The position numbers were made by a program, and so were the translations under genes. Below the pieces are notes generated by a model. The model searched no databases, was not told the origin of the DNA, and worked only from the letters and a program-made list of their open reading frames with translations. Shown here piece by piece: positions 1 through 5,724 of a stretch of DNA of 7,889 bases (within the stretch, counting starts at the first letter, position 1; every line of letters starts with the position of its first letter). The stretch comes from Chloroflexota bacterium. GTDB taxonomy: Bacteria; Chloroflexota; Anaerolineae; Promineifilales; Promineifilaceae. The DNA lies in contig QQUD01001096.1 in the NCBI GenBank assembly GCA_008501785.1, positions 1 to 7,889 of the forward strand. The letters are read 5' to 3'.

Positions 1-586
1 GAACTGCACGCGGTTTGTGTGCACTGGGTGAATAGGCCCAGCTCATCACAAATTTAACATCTTTGAAGCTGCCAAACGATTCTTTAACCGTCAGCATGTC
101 GGCCAAAGCCTGGAATGGATGATAGATGTCATCTTCCATGTTTAAGAGCGGCACATCTGACCAGCGAGCAAACTCATGGAGCAGCGCGTTTGCGCCACCG
201 TATTCCCAATCTACCGGGTCGCCATAGCAGCGGATCGCAATGGCTTCGCCCATGCTAGAGAGCACACGAGCTACATCGCTGACGCGCTCGGTGCTGTAGG
301 CCACTTCTTTGCCTTCTAAAGCTGGTGTGTAAATTTTGCTGGGATCAAGAAAATGAGCATGGCCCCCCATTTGATGCATGCCTGCTTCAAAGCTGTTGCG
401 GGTGCGCAAACTTTGATTGTAGAAGAGCATAAATAAGGTTTTCGCACGCAAAATATTGTCGTGTAGCTTCCCATTCGCCCGATCATTCTTTAATTCTGCT
501 GCCAGTTCAAGAATTTGATTTACCTCGTCCTGGCTCCAATCCAACAGTGTGATGAAATCACGTCCTTTAAATGTTCCTATGGACAT
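1..586 (-). CDS. Knotted-type carbamoyltransferase (YgeW/acetylornithine carbamoyltransferase-like), 3' end cut by window
   Basis: The first 195 residues of an aspartate/ornithine carbamoyltransferase-superfamily enzyme are visible; the C-terminal amino-acceptor domain lies outside the window. The carbamoyl-phosphate loop is SLRTR (residues 59-63), where classical enzymes have STRTR. The HPxQ motif is HPFQ (156-159), with Phe where Cys, Thr or Leu is usual. The stretch MSWAYSPSAHKP (181-192) resembles the WAYSPSYGKP region of E. coli YgeW and the equivalent knot-forming segment of acetyl- and succinylornithine carbamoyltransferases. The ATG at 586 is preceded by a strong AGGAGG four bases upstream and by a TTGACA/TATGAT promoter. 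The gene is divergent from an XRE/cupin regulator that a hydantoinase follows. This recalls the E. coli ygeW-hyuA purine/ureide neighbourhood, so I favour a catabolic role (transfer of carbamoyl to phosphate) over arginine biosynthesis. The true acceptor cannot be read without the C-terminus. Confidence 0.85.
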   Translation of the reverse strand, partial: MSIGTFKGRDFITLLDWSQDEVNQILELAAELKNDRANGKLHDNILRAKTLFMLFYNQSLRTRNSFEAGMHQMGGHAHFLDPSKIYTPALEGKEVAYSTERVSDVARVLSSMGEAIAIRCYGDPVDWEYGGANALLHEFARWSDVPLLNMEDDIYHPFQALADMLTVKESFGSFKDVKFVMSWAYSPSAHKPRAV

Positions 587-590
587 CTCG

Positions 591-596
591 CCTCCT
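591..596 (-). promoter_or_regulatory. Ribosome binding site of the carbamoyltransferase
   Basis: A perfect AGGAGG on the minus strand sits four bases before the ATG at 586. It is the strongest Shine-Dalgarno in the window and fixes the start codon. Confidence 0.75.
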
Positions 597-615
597 ATGG
601 ACAATGTTTGGCTAA

Positions 616-644
616 ATCATATCGTTTGCACTTCTTGATGTCAA
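616..644 (-). promoter_or_regulatory. Sigma70-type promoter of the carbamoyltransferase
   Basis: On the minus strand, TTGACA (644-639) and TATGAT (621-616) are separated by 17 bp. Transcription would start near 609 and give a leader of about 23 nt containing the AGGAGG. The -35 box lies inside one copy of the repeated motif RTATTRCTTRACA, so a regulator bound there would act directly on this promoter. Confidence 0.65.
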
Positions 645-651
645 GTAATAC
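639..651. promoter_or_regulatory. Putative regulator site, copy 1 (TGTCAAGTAATAC)
   Basis: This matches TGTYAAGYAATAY. It differs from the copy 30 bp away (669-681) at three positions, all of them transitions. It overlaps the carbamoyltransferase -35 box. The left end also forms an inverted repeat, CTTGA-TG-TCAAG (634-645). Identification as an operator is inferred from recurrence. Confidence 0.45.
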
Positions 652-668
652 TTTATTATTCAAATATA

Positions 669-681
669 TGTTAAGCAATAT
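669..681. promoter_or_regulatory. Putative regulator site, copy 2 (TGTTAAGCAATAT)
   Basis: It shares the 12-mer TGTTAAGCAATA, in reverse complement, with the promoter of the second XRE/cupin regulator (7291-7302). It lies exactly 30 bp from copy 1, about three helical turns, placing both on the same DNA face. The match across two loci with paralogous regulators is the main support. Confidence 0.5.
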
Positions 682-698
682 CACACGTTTTGTGGTAT
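678..698. repeat. Imperfect inverted repeat upstream of the first regulator
   Basis: ATATCACA (678-685) and TGTGGTAT (691-698) pair at seven of eight positions across a 5-bp spacer. It lies in the -35 region of the extended -10 promoter for the regulator gene and overlaps regulator site copy 2 by four bases. It could be a separate operator or a chance AT-rich palindrome. Confidence 0.3.
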
Positions 699-700
699 CG

Positions 701-709
701 TGCTAAAAT
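701..709 (+). promoter_or_regulatory. Extended -10 promoter of the regulator-hydantoinase unit
   Basis: TGCTAAAAT fits an extended -10 element (TGn plus TAAAAT at 704-709). No convincing -35 is seen 16-18 bp upstream, as is common for extended -10 promoters. Transcription would start near 716, giving a leader of about 65 nt before the ATG at 781. Confidence 0.4.
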
Positions 710-780
710 AAAGTGGGCGTTGTAAACTTAATCAGAGCGACTATTGGCTAAATAATTGGCAGAAAAGGCAGTGGATCAGT

Positions 781-1320
781 ATGAAAATAGGTGCAAAAAT
801 TAAAGAGCAACGAAATAAAATGGGTTTGAGTCTGCGTGATTTAGCGGGGAAAGTGGATTTGACGGCCAGTTTTTTAAGCCAGATTGAACGGGATCAGGCC
901 AGTCCTTCAATTGATTCACTGCGAAAAATCAGTCAAGCATTGAATGTGCCTGTTTTTTATTTTTTGTTGGAGCAGGAAGGGCCAAGCGCAGTTGTGCGGA
1001 AGGACCAGCGGAGGCAGCTGACATTGCCTGATGCGAATATCACGTACCAATTGTTGACGCCGAATGTGGAGCGAAAAATGGGGGTGATTTTGGCAGAACT
1101 GAATCCGCATGATGGTGAGGTGCCGCTCGTTCATTATCAGCACACAGAGGAATGTATTTTTGTAATTGAGGGAAAATTAGACATCACATTGGGAAATAAG
1201 GTGCATCATTTGGAAGAAGGGGATACCGTTTATTTTGATGGTCCAATGCTGCAACGTTTGCAGGCACAAGGAAATAAAATGGTCAAGTATTTGTCCATTA
1301 TGACCCCGCCAATTTTCTAA
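781..1320 (+). CDS. XRE-family HTH transcriptional regulator with C-terminal cupin domain
   Basis: This is a complete 179-residue regulator. Residues 3-57 form an XRE (HTH_3) domain with recognition-helix sequence TASFLSQIER (28-37). Residues about 95-175 form a cupin_2 domain, with HYQHTEE at 118-124 where the metal motif of cupins normally sits, and the second strand motif EEGDTVYFDG (145-154). The expected metal histidine after the second motif appears to be replaced (PMLQRL, 155-160), so the sensor probably does not bind metal in the standard way. Its size and layout match small-molecule-sensing regulators of the PuuR/SutR type. Weak AAGG-like pairing precedes the ATG. It sits between the divergent carbamoyltransferase and the hydantoinase, so control of both, plus autoregulation, is likely. 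A paralogue starts at 7316. The first 60 bases of the gene are AT-rich. Confidence 0.92.
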   Translation: MKIGAKIKEQRNKMGLSLRDLAGKVDLTASFLSQIERDQASPSIDSLRKISQALNVPVFYFLLEQEGPSAVVRKDQRRQLTLPDANITYQLLTPNVERKMGVILAELNPHDGEVPLVHYQHTEECIFVIEGKLDITLGNKVHHLEEGDTVYFDGPMLQRLQAQGNKMVKYLSIMTPPIF

Positions 1321-1345
1321 TAACTAACTATTTGTAACTCTTATT

Positions 1346-2704
1346 ATGTACGATTTGGTGATAAAAAATGGGGTGGTGGTAACGGCCGTTTCCACCACAA
1401 AAGCAGACATTGGTATTTGCGGCGAGAAGATTGCGGCAATTGGGCAGGATTTGTCCGGTGAGCGTGAGGTGGATGCGTCAGGCAAACTGGTCACGCCGGG
1501 TGCAGTTGACATTCACGTCCATATGCAAATGCCGCTGGGGGATGGCGTTGTGTCGGCTGATGATTTTTTCACGGGAACCCGAGCGGCGGCGATTGGCGGC
1601 ACGACCACGATTGTTGATTTTGTCGAACCTCAGCCAGAACAATCGTTGTTGCAGGCATTGGCAGCACGTCGCGCCGAAGCCGATCCCCGTGTGGTCATCG
1701 ACTATGGATTGCACATGACGCTGGGGCCGGCAGAAATTGGAAAGTTGGACCAGGTGACAGAGGCTTATCAGGCAGGCTGCACCAGTTTCAAGCTGTACAT
1801 GGCGTATGATTTTCGGCTGACAGATGACCAGATGATGCTGGCGCTGGCAGCCATACGCGATGTGGGCGGGTTCCCGGTGGTTCACGCGGAGAATTGGGAT
1901 GTGATTCAGGCGTTGGTGGCGCAGAATTTGAATAACGGCCGTATTACCCCCCATTGGCATCCACGCAGCCGCCCCGCATTGATGGAAGGTGAAGCAGTTG
2001 GGCGTGTGATTGACATTGCCACACTGGTCGGCACACCGCTGCATATCTTCCATGTCTCATGTGAAGCAGTCGTGCAGAGAATCACGGCAGCACGGCAGCA
2101 CGGATTACGGATCACGGGTGAAACTTGTCCACAATACCTGTTCCTCACGCAGGATGCATATGATGCGCCCGGTGTGACGGGGGCGCTGCCTGTTTGTTCA
2201 CCGCCGCTGCGGCCCCAATCTGACCAGGATGCATTGTGGCAAGCCTTGTCGAACGATCATTTACAAATTGTGACGACAGACCATTGTCCATTCACGAAGG
2301 CAGACAAAGCACGCGGGCTGCATGATTTTAGCCAGGTTCCCGGTGGTGTGCCGTCAATCGAGATGCGGTTTGCGTCGTTGTACAGTCATGGCGTTCGCAC
2401 TGGACGCTTGTCATTGAATCAGTGGGTGGCAATGTGCTGCACGACGCCTGCAAAAATGGTTGGCCTGAAGCAAAAGGGGGACATTGCCGTTGGTTTTGAT
2501 GCGGACCTGGTGATTTTTAATCCAGAAAAATCAATCACACTGTCTACCGATACTTTGCACGAACGGGTTGATTGGACGCCTTATCAGGGTTTGGCGCTGC
2601 AAGGCTGGCCCGAAGCGGTTTTGAGTCGAGGGCGGGTGATTGTTGAAGATGATGAATTTTGTGGTGAGATGGGAAACGGCCGTTTCATCAACCGTACAAT
2701 GTAG
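1346..2704 (+). CDS. Hydantoinase/dihydropyrimidinase-family cyclic amidohydrolase
   Basis: This 452-residue member of the amidohydrolase superfamily is close to the roughly 460 usual for D-hydantoinases. All binuclear metal ligands can be seen: H57 and H59 (DIHVHM), the carboxylated lysine K149 (TSFKLYMAY), H180 (VVHAEN), H236 (IFHVSCE) and D312 (TTDHCPF). The family hydrolyses the amide bond of cyclic ureides such as hydantoins or dihydropyrimidines to N-carbamoyl products, in the cytoplasm. One departure: the substrate loop usually reading IPNG(G/V)P is VPGGVP (331-336), losing the Asn found in D-hydantoinases, so the substrate may differ. The gene begins 25 nt after the regulator stop, with no clear Shine-Dalgarno. 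An in-frame stop at 1325-1327 leaves ATG 1346 as the only sensible start. Translational coupling to the regulator is likely. Three ACGGCCGT octamers lie within it. Confidence 0.93.
   Translation: MYDLVIKNGVVVTAVSTTKADIGICGEKIAAIGQDLSGEREVDASGKLVTPGAVDIHVHMQMPLGDGVVSADDFFTGTRAAAIGGTTTIVDFVEPQPEQSLLQALAARRAEADPRVVIDYGLHMTLGPAEIGKLDQVTEAYQAGCTSFKLYMAYDFRLTDDQMMLALAAIRDVGGFPVVHAENWDVIQALVAQNLNNGRITPHWHPRSRPALMEGEAVGRVIDIATLVGTPLHIFHVSCEAVVQRITAARQHGLRITGETCPQYLFLTQDAYDAPGVTGALPVCSPPLRPQSDQDALWQALSNDHLQIVTTDHCPFTKADKARGLHDFSQVPGGVPSIEMRFASLYSHGVRTGRLSLNQWVAMCCTTPAKMVGLKQKGDIAVGFDADLVIFNPEKSITLSTDTLHERVDWTPYQGLALQGWPEAVLSRGRVIVEDDEFCGEMGNGRFINRTM
1373..1398. repeat. 26-bp near-perfect inverted repeat inside the hydantoinase 5' end
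   Basis: GTGGTGG (1373-1379) pairs with CCACCAC (1392-1398) around a core holding AACGGCCGTT (1381-1390). The only mismatch is T1380/T1391. In RNA this gives a 7-bp stem, one mismatch, three more pairs and a GGCC loop, beginning 27 nt after the start codon. No U-run follows, so it is not an intrinsic terminator. Confidence 0.6.
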
Positions 2705-2740
2705 GGTTGGTTCGCAAACCACCTTACCAACAAGGAAATT

Positions 2741-2785
2741 ATGGGGAAACTCTACGACTTACGTTCGTTTATTGCTGCACTGTAA
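2741..2785 (+). pseudogene. Truncated N-terminal remnant of a UbiD-family decarboxylase gene
   Basis: An AAGGAA ribosome binding site (2732-2737) and an ATG at 2741 open a 14-codon reading frame, MGKLYDLRSFIAAL, that ends at TAA 2783-2785. It matches the first 14 residues of the complete UbiD protein encoded at 5834-7180 (MSQIHDLRNFISVL) at seven positions, the others being mostly conservative, and it aligns start to start. The rest of the gene is absent: the sequence from 2786 onward is the antisense of a metallophosphoesterase gene. The placement, 36 nt behind the hydantoinase stop, implies an ancestral regulator-hydantoinase-ubiD operon. The nucleotide match to the intact copy is weak, so this is an older paralogue and not a recent duplicate. 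An ACGGCCGT octamer lies exactly at the break (2786-2793). A functional 14-residue leader peptide is a less likely reading. Confidence 0.6.
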
Positions 2786-4540
2786 ACGGCCGTCTCGCTT
2801 CGCCCCACCAGCTTCAGTTACACCACCATTATCAATGATATAAGCGACAAGTTCATCGCGCAGAAAAAGCGAGGTATCCAGATGGGAGACTTCGTGCATG
2901 TCCATCAATGGCAAACCCAAAATAGTACGGCCGTATCGCTCCCAGGCCGCTGCCAGTTCACGTGTAAAGCTGCTGCATACCATTTGGAAAGAACAGTCCA
3001 ACTGCTGTTCCAATGGGATGCCATTCAGTGTGATGTTGGTGGCACGGATTTCTTTACGGCTGTTTCCTATCTCAATCGCATACCGCAGCTGCCCGCTAAA
3101 ATGGAGGAAACCCCGTTCGGTGTGTGGTTCGCCGGGCAGATCAATGCGGTAAGCATTATCCTGAATAAGCCTTTGCAATTGTTGTCCACTAATCCAGGTG
3201 ATCCGCAGCACGTCGGCAAAAGGCATAAGGTTGAACCAATCGCCATATGTTAAATGGCCGACCGGCAAGCCGTGCCGCACGATAGAGGTATCAACCATCG
3301 CCAAATCGGCATCATAGCCGTCTGCACGGCAGCGAGTGACAAGGGCGTCGGTGATGAAGTTAGCCAATGCCGACTCACCAGCGGCAAAAGCGTTTCGCAC
3401 CGCATCTGTGCTGAGGTCAGAATGATTGGCAACTTGGCCCAGGCTGCGTGTGAAAAGAGGGCGAGCCATTTCCAGGAGAGGCTTTACATTTTGCGCTTCA
3501 AATTGTTTATCGACAGGTAAATTAGCCGTGTGAATCAGGCGTACATTGGTCACAGCCGCCATGCCCCGCTGGATAGTGATGTCTACTTCCCCCAAAAACC
3601 GGCCTAACGTGCCCGCCTGCACAATAGGGATGCCGTTGACGATGTTGCCGGTCGTTAGCCCCTGCTCGTTCAGGGTGTGATGGGTGTGTCCACCAACAAT
3701 GAGATGGACGCTGTCGGGCGGCAAGCTGCGTGCTAGTTCGACATCGCCCGCATCGCGCACAGAAGCGGAATGTGAGGCCATACTGTAGCCCAGGTGGCTG
3801 AGGACAATGAGTACGTCGCATAACGGCCGTATCGCTGGCATCATATTGTGCAGCACCCGCACAGGGTTGACGATTTGCAAGTTAGAATCTGGCGGCTGGC
3901 GGATTTGGCCAGGTGTTGTCAGCCCAATGATGCCCACACGAATACCTTTCGTCACCAACAGTGCTGCCGGATAGTACAAGTCGGACAGCCAATGGCAGCT
4001 TACTAGGTTCGCCGAGAGCACCGGGAACTCGGCATCTTGCAGGATCGCTTGGGAAAGCACATCGGTTCCCAAATCAAAATCATGGTTGCCCAACACGCTC
4101 ACATCTACACCTGCCGCTGAATAAAGGCGATACCCAGCGTGCAGTGCAAATGAATCGGGGTCATCCCCCATCAGTTCATCAAAAACGGCGCCAACCAAGT
4201 CATCACCAGCCGATAAGGCGATAACGGCCGTGTTGGGATCATCTTCATGGGTCTGGCGCACTTCGCGCAATCGGCTGACAATGCGCGAGAGAATTGGCTG
4301 GTCGCCCTGCGGTGTAAAACGGGCAATATGGCCATGCAAGTCATTAATGTGCAGAATTTTAAGACGGCAAGATTGGTCAGATAAATCAGTACGCGGCGGC
4401 GGTAAGGTCACTCCTTCATCGGGGATGATCTTAGTCACCGGCCCAACGGAAGAATTGCCGACAAACAAAAACAGTTGGCTATCGTCGGCGCCATGTGGAT
4501 TGGCGGTGGCTTTGATGAGGCGTAAAGTTCCGGGAATCAT
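2759..4540 (-). CDS. UshA/5'-nucleotidase-family metallophosphoesterase
   Basis: This 593-residue two-domain protein of the bifunctional 2',3'-cyclic-nucleotide phosphodiesterase/5'-nucleotidase family hydrolyses phosphate esters, typically of nucleotides. The calcineurin-like metallophosphatase domain (about 60-320) shows ILHINDLHGH (62-71), SAGDD (110-114), LGNHDFD (150-156), SHLGY (248-252) and GGHTHH (283-288), so the two-metal site looks complete. The C-terminal 5'-nucleotidase domain (about 365-575) has GESALANFITDAL (388-400) and YGDWFNLMPFADVL (432-445). Unlike most secreted relatives it has no signal peptide or membrane segment, and about 58 unplaced residues precede the catalytic domain, so it is probably cytoplasmic. 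The ATG at 4540 lies three bases past the stop of the HEPN gene, indicating coupling. The last nine codons run antisense through the ubiD remnant, so the C-terminal tail appears to have been acquired by a rearrangement. Confidence 0.9.
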   Translation of the reverse strand: MIPGTLRLIKATANPHGADDSQLFLFVGNSSVGPVTKIIPDEGVTLPPPRTDLSDQSCRLKILHINDLHGHIARFTPQGDQPILSRIVSRLREVRQTHEDDPNTAVIALSAGDDLVGAVFDELMGDDPDSFALHAGYRLYSAAGVDVSVLGNHDFDLGTDVLSQAILQDAEFPVLSANLVSCHWLSDLYYPAALLVTKGIRVGIIGLTTPGQIRQPPDSNLQIVNPVRVLHNMMPAIRPLCDVLIVLSHLGYSMASHSASVRDAGDVELARSLPPDSVHLIVGGHTHHTLNEQGLTTGNIVNGIPIVQAGTLGRFLGEVDITIQRGMAAVTNVRLIHTANLPVDKQFEAQNVKPLLEMARPLFTRSLGQVANHSDLSTDAVRNAFAAGESALANFITDALVTRCRADGYDADLAMVDTSIVRHGLPVGHLTYGDWFNLMPFADVLRITWISGQQLQRLIQDNAYRIDLPGEPHTERGFLHFSGQLRYAIEIGNSRKEIRATNITLNGIPLEQQLDCSFQMVCSSFTRELAAAWERYGRTILGLPLMDMHEVSHLDTSLFLRDELVAYIIDNGGVTEAGGAKRDGRLQCSNKRT

Positions 4541-4543
4541 TAT

Positions 4544-5344
4544 TTAGGAATAGTTTTCCCTTCCTCCTTGATCCCTTTGAGGTAAGTTATTTACACACTG
4601 TACCTGTTCGATTAATTGCTTCCAATACGAATCAATAGTCTCTATTACTTCCTTACAAAAATCAGATATGAATTCAATGTTATCCTCACCCATGCTATTG
4701 AGGACTCCAGACCCCAAAAATCCCTCATGCATTATCTGATCTTTCTTGCTTGGTTTATACGACTTTAGTTCTTCAACATCTTCCTGACTTAATTCAAGCC
4801 TAGTGTTTGAGATTTCCAAGTTTCGATGATGCAGTTCTGAATGCCGCTTTATAAATCTTTCTAAATCTTTATACTTGCGATCTTCGTAAGTTAATCGCAA
4901 TCCGTTGTGAGCTAAATGATTTCGCAGCTTTTGATAATCTTTTATCTCATTCCATTCCTTACTTTTGCCTGGGAAATCAACGCCAATTTCTTTTTTCAGG
5001 TAGGTTTTAGCACGGTCAATTACTCCCCCCTGTAAGTCAGTGAGCGATTTTGAGATTCCTCGTCCTACTTGTTCAAATCGACATAGTTCCTTCAGTATTA
5101 CCTCCAGGAAAGCATACAAACTGAGGAACAATGACATTCTCATCAAATTTGTCTCCGTGGTTAACCAATAATCTTCGGCCCACCATTCTCTGGGGTCTTC
5201 ACCTTTTTCGATAGAAGCTTGTACTAAATCTTCCAGGTGGTTTTCTCTTTGTTGGAAGAACTGTTCTATACTTTCTGTGTAGTTTCTGAATCCCGTTAAT
5301 TTGTGTTCTACAGGTGTAATATAGTTCACTATAGCTACCTTCAC
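4544..5344 (-). CDS. HEPN-domain-like protein (RX4H motif), AT-rich
   Basis: I do not recognise a named family for this 266-residue, charged, mostly helical soluble protein. Residues 136-150 contain RNHLAH (141-146), a fit to the RX4-6H signature of HEPN ribonucleases. A preceding helix, SLYAFLEVILKELCRF (75-90), carries the acidic residue that HEPN proteins usually place before the motif. HEPN proteins often act as RNA-cutting toxins or defence effectors. No antitoxin, nucleotidyltransferase or other defence partner is visible next to it. The start is taken as GTG at 5344; there is no good Shine-Dalgarno, and an in-frame stop at 5393-5395 limits extension. Sampled GC is around 35-40%, clearly below its neighbours, and no ACGGCCGT octamer occurs in it, consistent with horizontal acquisition. 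Its stop is three bases from the start of the metallophosphoesterase, so the two are probably co-transcribed. Confidence 0.75.
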   Translation of the reverse strand: MKVAIVNYITPVEHKLTGFRNYTESIEQFFQQRENHLEDLVQASIEKGEDPREWWAEDYWLTTETNLMRMSLFLSLYAFLEVILKELCRFEQVGRGISKSLTDLQGGVIDRAKTYLKKEIGVDFPGKSKEWNEIKDYQKLRNHLAHNGLRLTYEDRKYKDLERFIKRHSELHHRNLEISNTRLELSQEDVEELKSYKPSKKDQIMHEGFLGSGVLNSMGEDNIEFISDFCKEVIETIDSYWKQLIEQVQCVNNLPQRDQGGRENYS

Positions 5345-5352
5345 ATATGTGA
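5341..5352. repeat. 12-bp perfect palindrome over the HEPN gene start
   Basis: TCACATATGTGA is a perfect palindrome that includes the GTG start codon of the minus-strand gene. It could be an autoregulatory operator. It is an inside-out arrangement relative to the CRP consensus, so I do not call it a CRP site. Confidence 0.3.
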
Positions 5353-5392
5353 TAAGTTTCCCAACCCCTCTACATCTCTGTGATAAAACCCT

Positions 5393-5522
5393 CTACCAAT
5401 CCGCAAACACATCCACCACCGGCTTAATATCATCCATCATCGGGTACAGGTTGGACAGGTAACACCGGCATTAATGTGTTCAGCACCTTAAATTCGTAGG
5501 CCATGCTATGTTTAGCTTGCAT
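5393..5522 (-). pseudogene. Possible decayed coding fragment
   Basis: On the minus strand, one frame reads MQAKHSMAYEFKVLNTLMPV from 5522. The adjacent frame continues as YLSNLYPMMDDIKPVVDVF and ends ADW-stop at 5393. Joining them needs one frameshift. The composition looks protein-like, but I cannot assign a family, and the fragment may be chance. Confidence 0.2.
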
Positions 5523-5544
5523 GAAAAGCGCAAATCGAACAGAC

Positions 5545-5559
5545 AAAAAACCTCCAATC
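5545..5559. repeat. 15-bp direct repeat, left copy
   Basis: AAAAAACCTCCAATC is repeated exactly at 5778-5792, and similar bases (GTAG, CAG, TT) follow each copy. The two copies enclose the cluster of REP-like hairpins. Confidence 0.55.
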
Positions 5560-5600
5560 TGTAGTAGGCAGAGGTTAGTCGAAACACATTGCCTATGATT

Positions 5601-5627
5601 GTCATTCCTGCGGAGGCAGGAATCCAT
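5601..5627 (+). repeat. REP-like hairpin repeat, copy A
   Basis: This 27-nt element begins GTCATTCCTGC and ends GCAGGAATCCAT. Its stem is ATTCCTGC (5604-5611) with GCAGGAAT (5616-5623) around a GGAG loop. It lies in the opposite orientation to copies B and C and matches them at 24 of 27 positions. Two of the three differences form a compensating base-pair change in the stem. Confidence 0.8.
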
Positions 5628-5644
5628 CTTTTTCAGAGAGCCTG

Positions 5645-5662
5645 CCCCTGTGAAGACAGGGG
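5645..5662. repeat. Short hairpin between the REP-like copies
   Basis: CCCCTGT (5645-5651) pairs perfectly with ACAGGGG (5656-5662) around a GAAG loop. It abuts copy B and may be a diverged fourth repeat. Confidence 0.5.
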
Positions 5663-5663
5663 A

Positions 5664-5690
5664 ATGGATTCCCGCCTGCGCGGGAATGAC
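5664..5690 (-). repeat. REP-like hairpin repeat, copy B
   Basis: On the plus strand this reads ATGGATTCCCGC and then GCGGGAATGAC, with stem ATTCCCGC/GCGGGAAT. It is identical to copy C over 28 nt, including one flanking base. Repeats of this form are widespread in bacterial genomes. Confidence 0.8.
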
Positions 5691-5724
5691 GCCCACAAGG
5701 CCGCCTGATTAGCCCGCGTTTCCA

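Noticed and set aside
515..706. 63-codon plus-strand frame over the carbamoyltransferase start
   Set aside because: It overlaps the gene start, the Shine-Dalgarno and the promoter of the minus-strand gene, and has no protein-like features.
1478..2053. 191-codon minus-strand frame opposite the hydantoinase
   Set aside because: It is a shadow of a gene whose active-site motifs are complete on the plus strand; its composition is rich in His, Cys and Arg, and it has no recognisable motif.
2706..2723. Rho-independent terminator after the hydantoinase
   Set aside because: TGGTT and AACCA form only a five-pair stem and no T-run follows. It lies before the ubiD stub, where operon continuation is expected.
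5341..5352. CRP/FNR-type site at the HEPN start
   Set aside because: CRP sites have TGTGA and TCACA arms pointing the other way with a 6-bp spacer; here the arms are inverted and there is no spacer.
5430..5696. 88-codon minus-strand reading frame beginning MGVIPAQAGIH
   Set aside because: It is the translation of the REP-like hairpin repeats; VIPAQAGIH and LRRNDN are typical products of such repeats and not a real protein.
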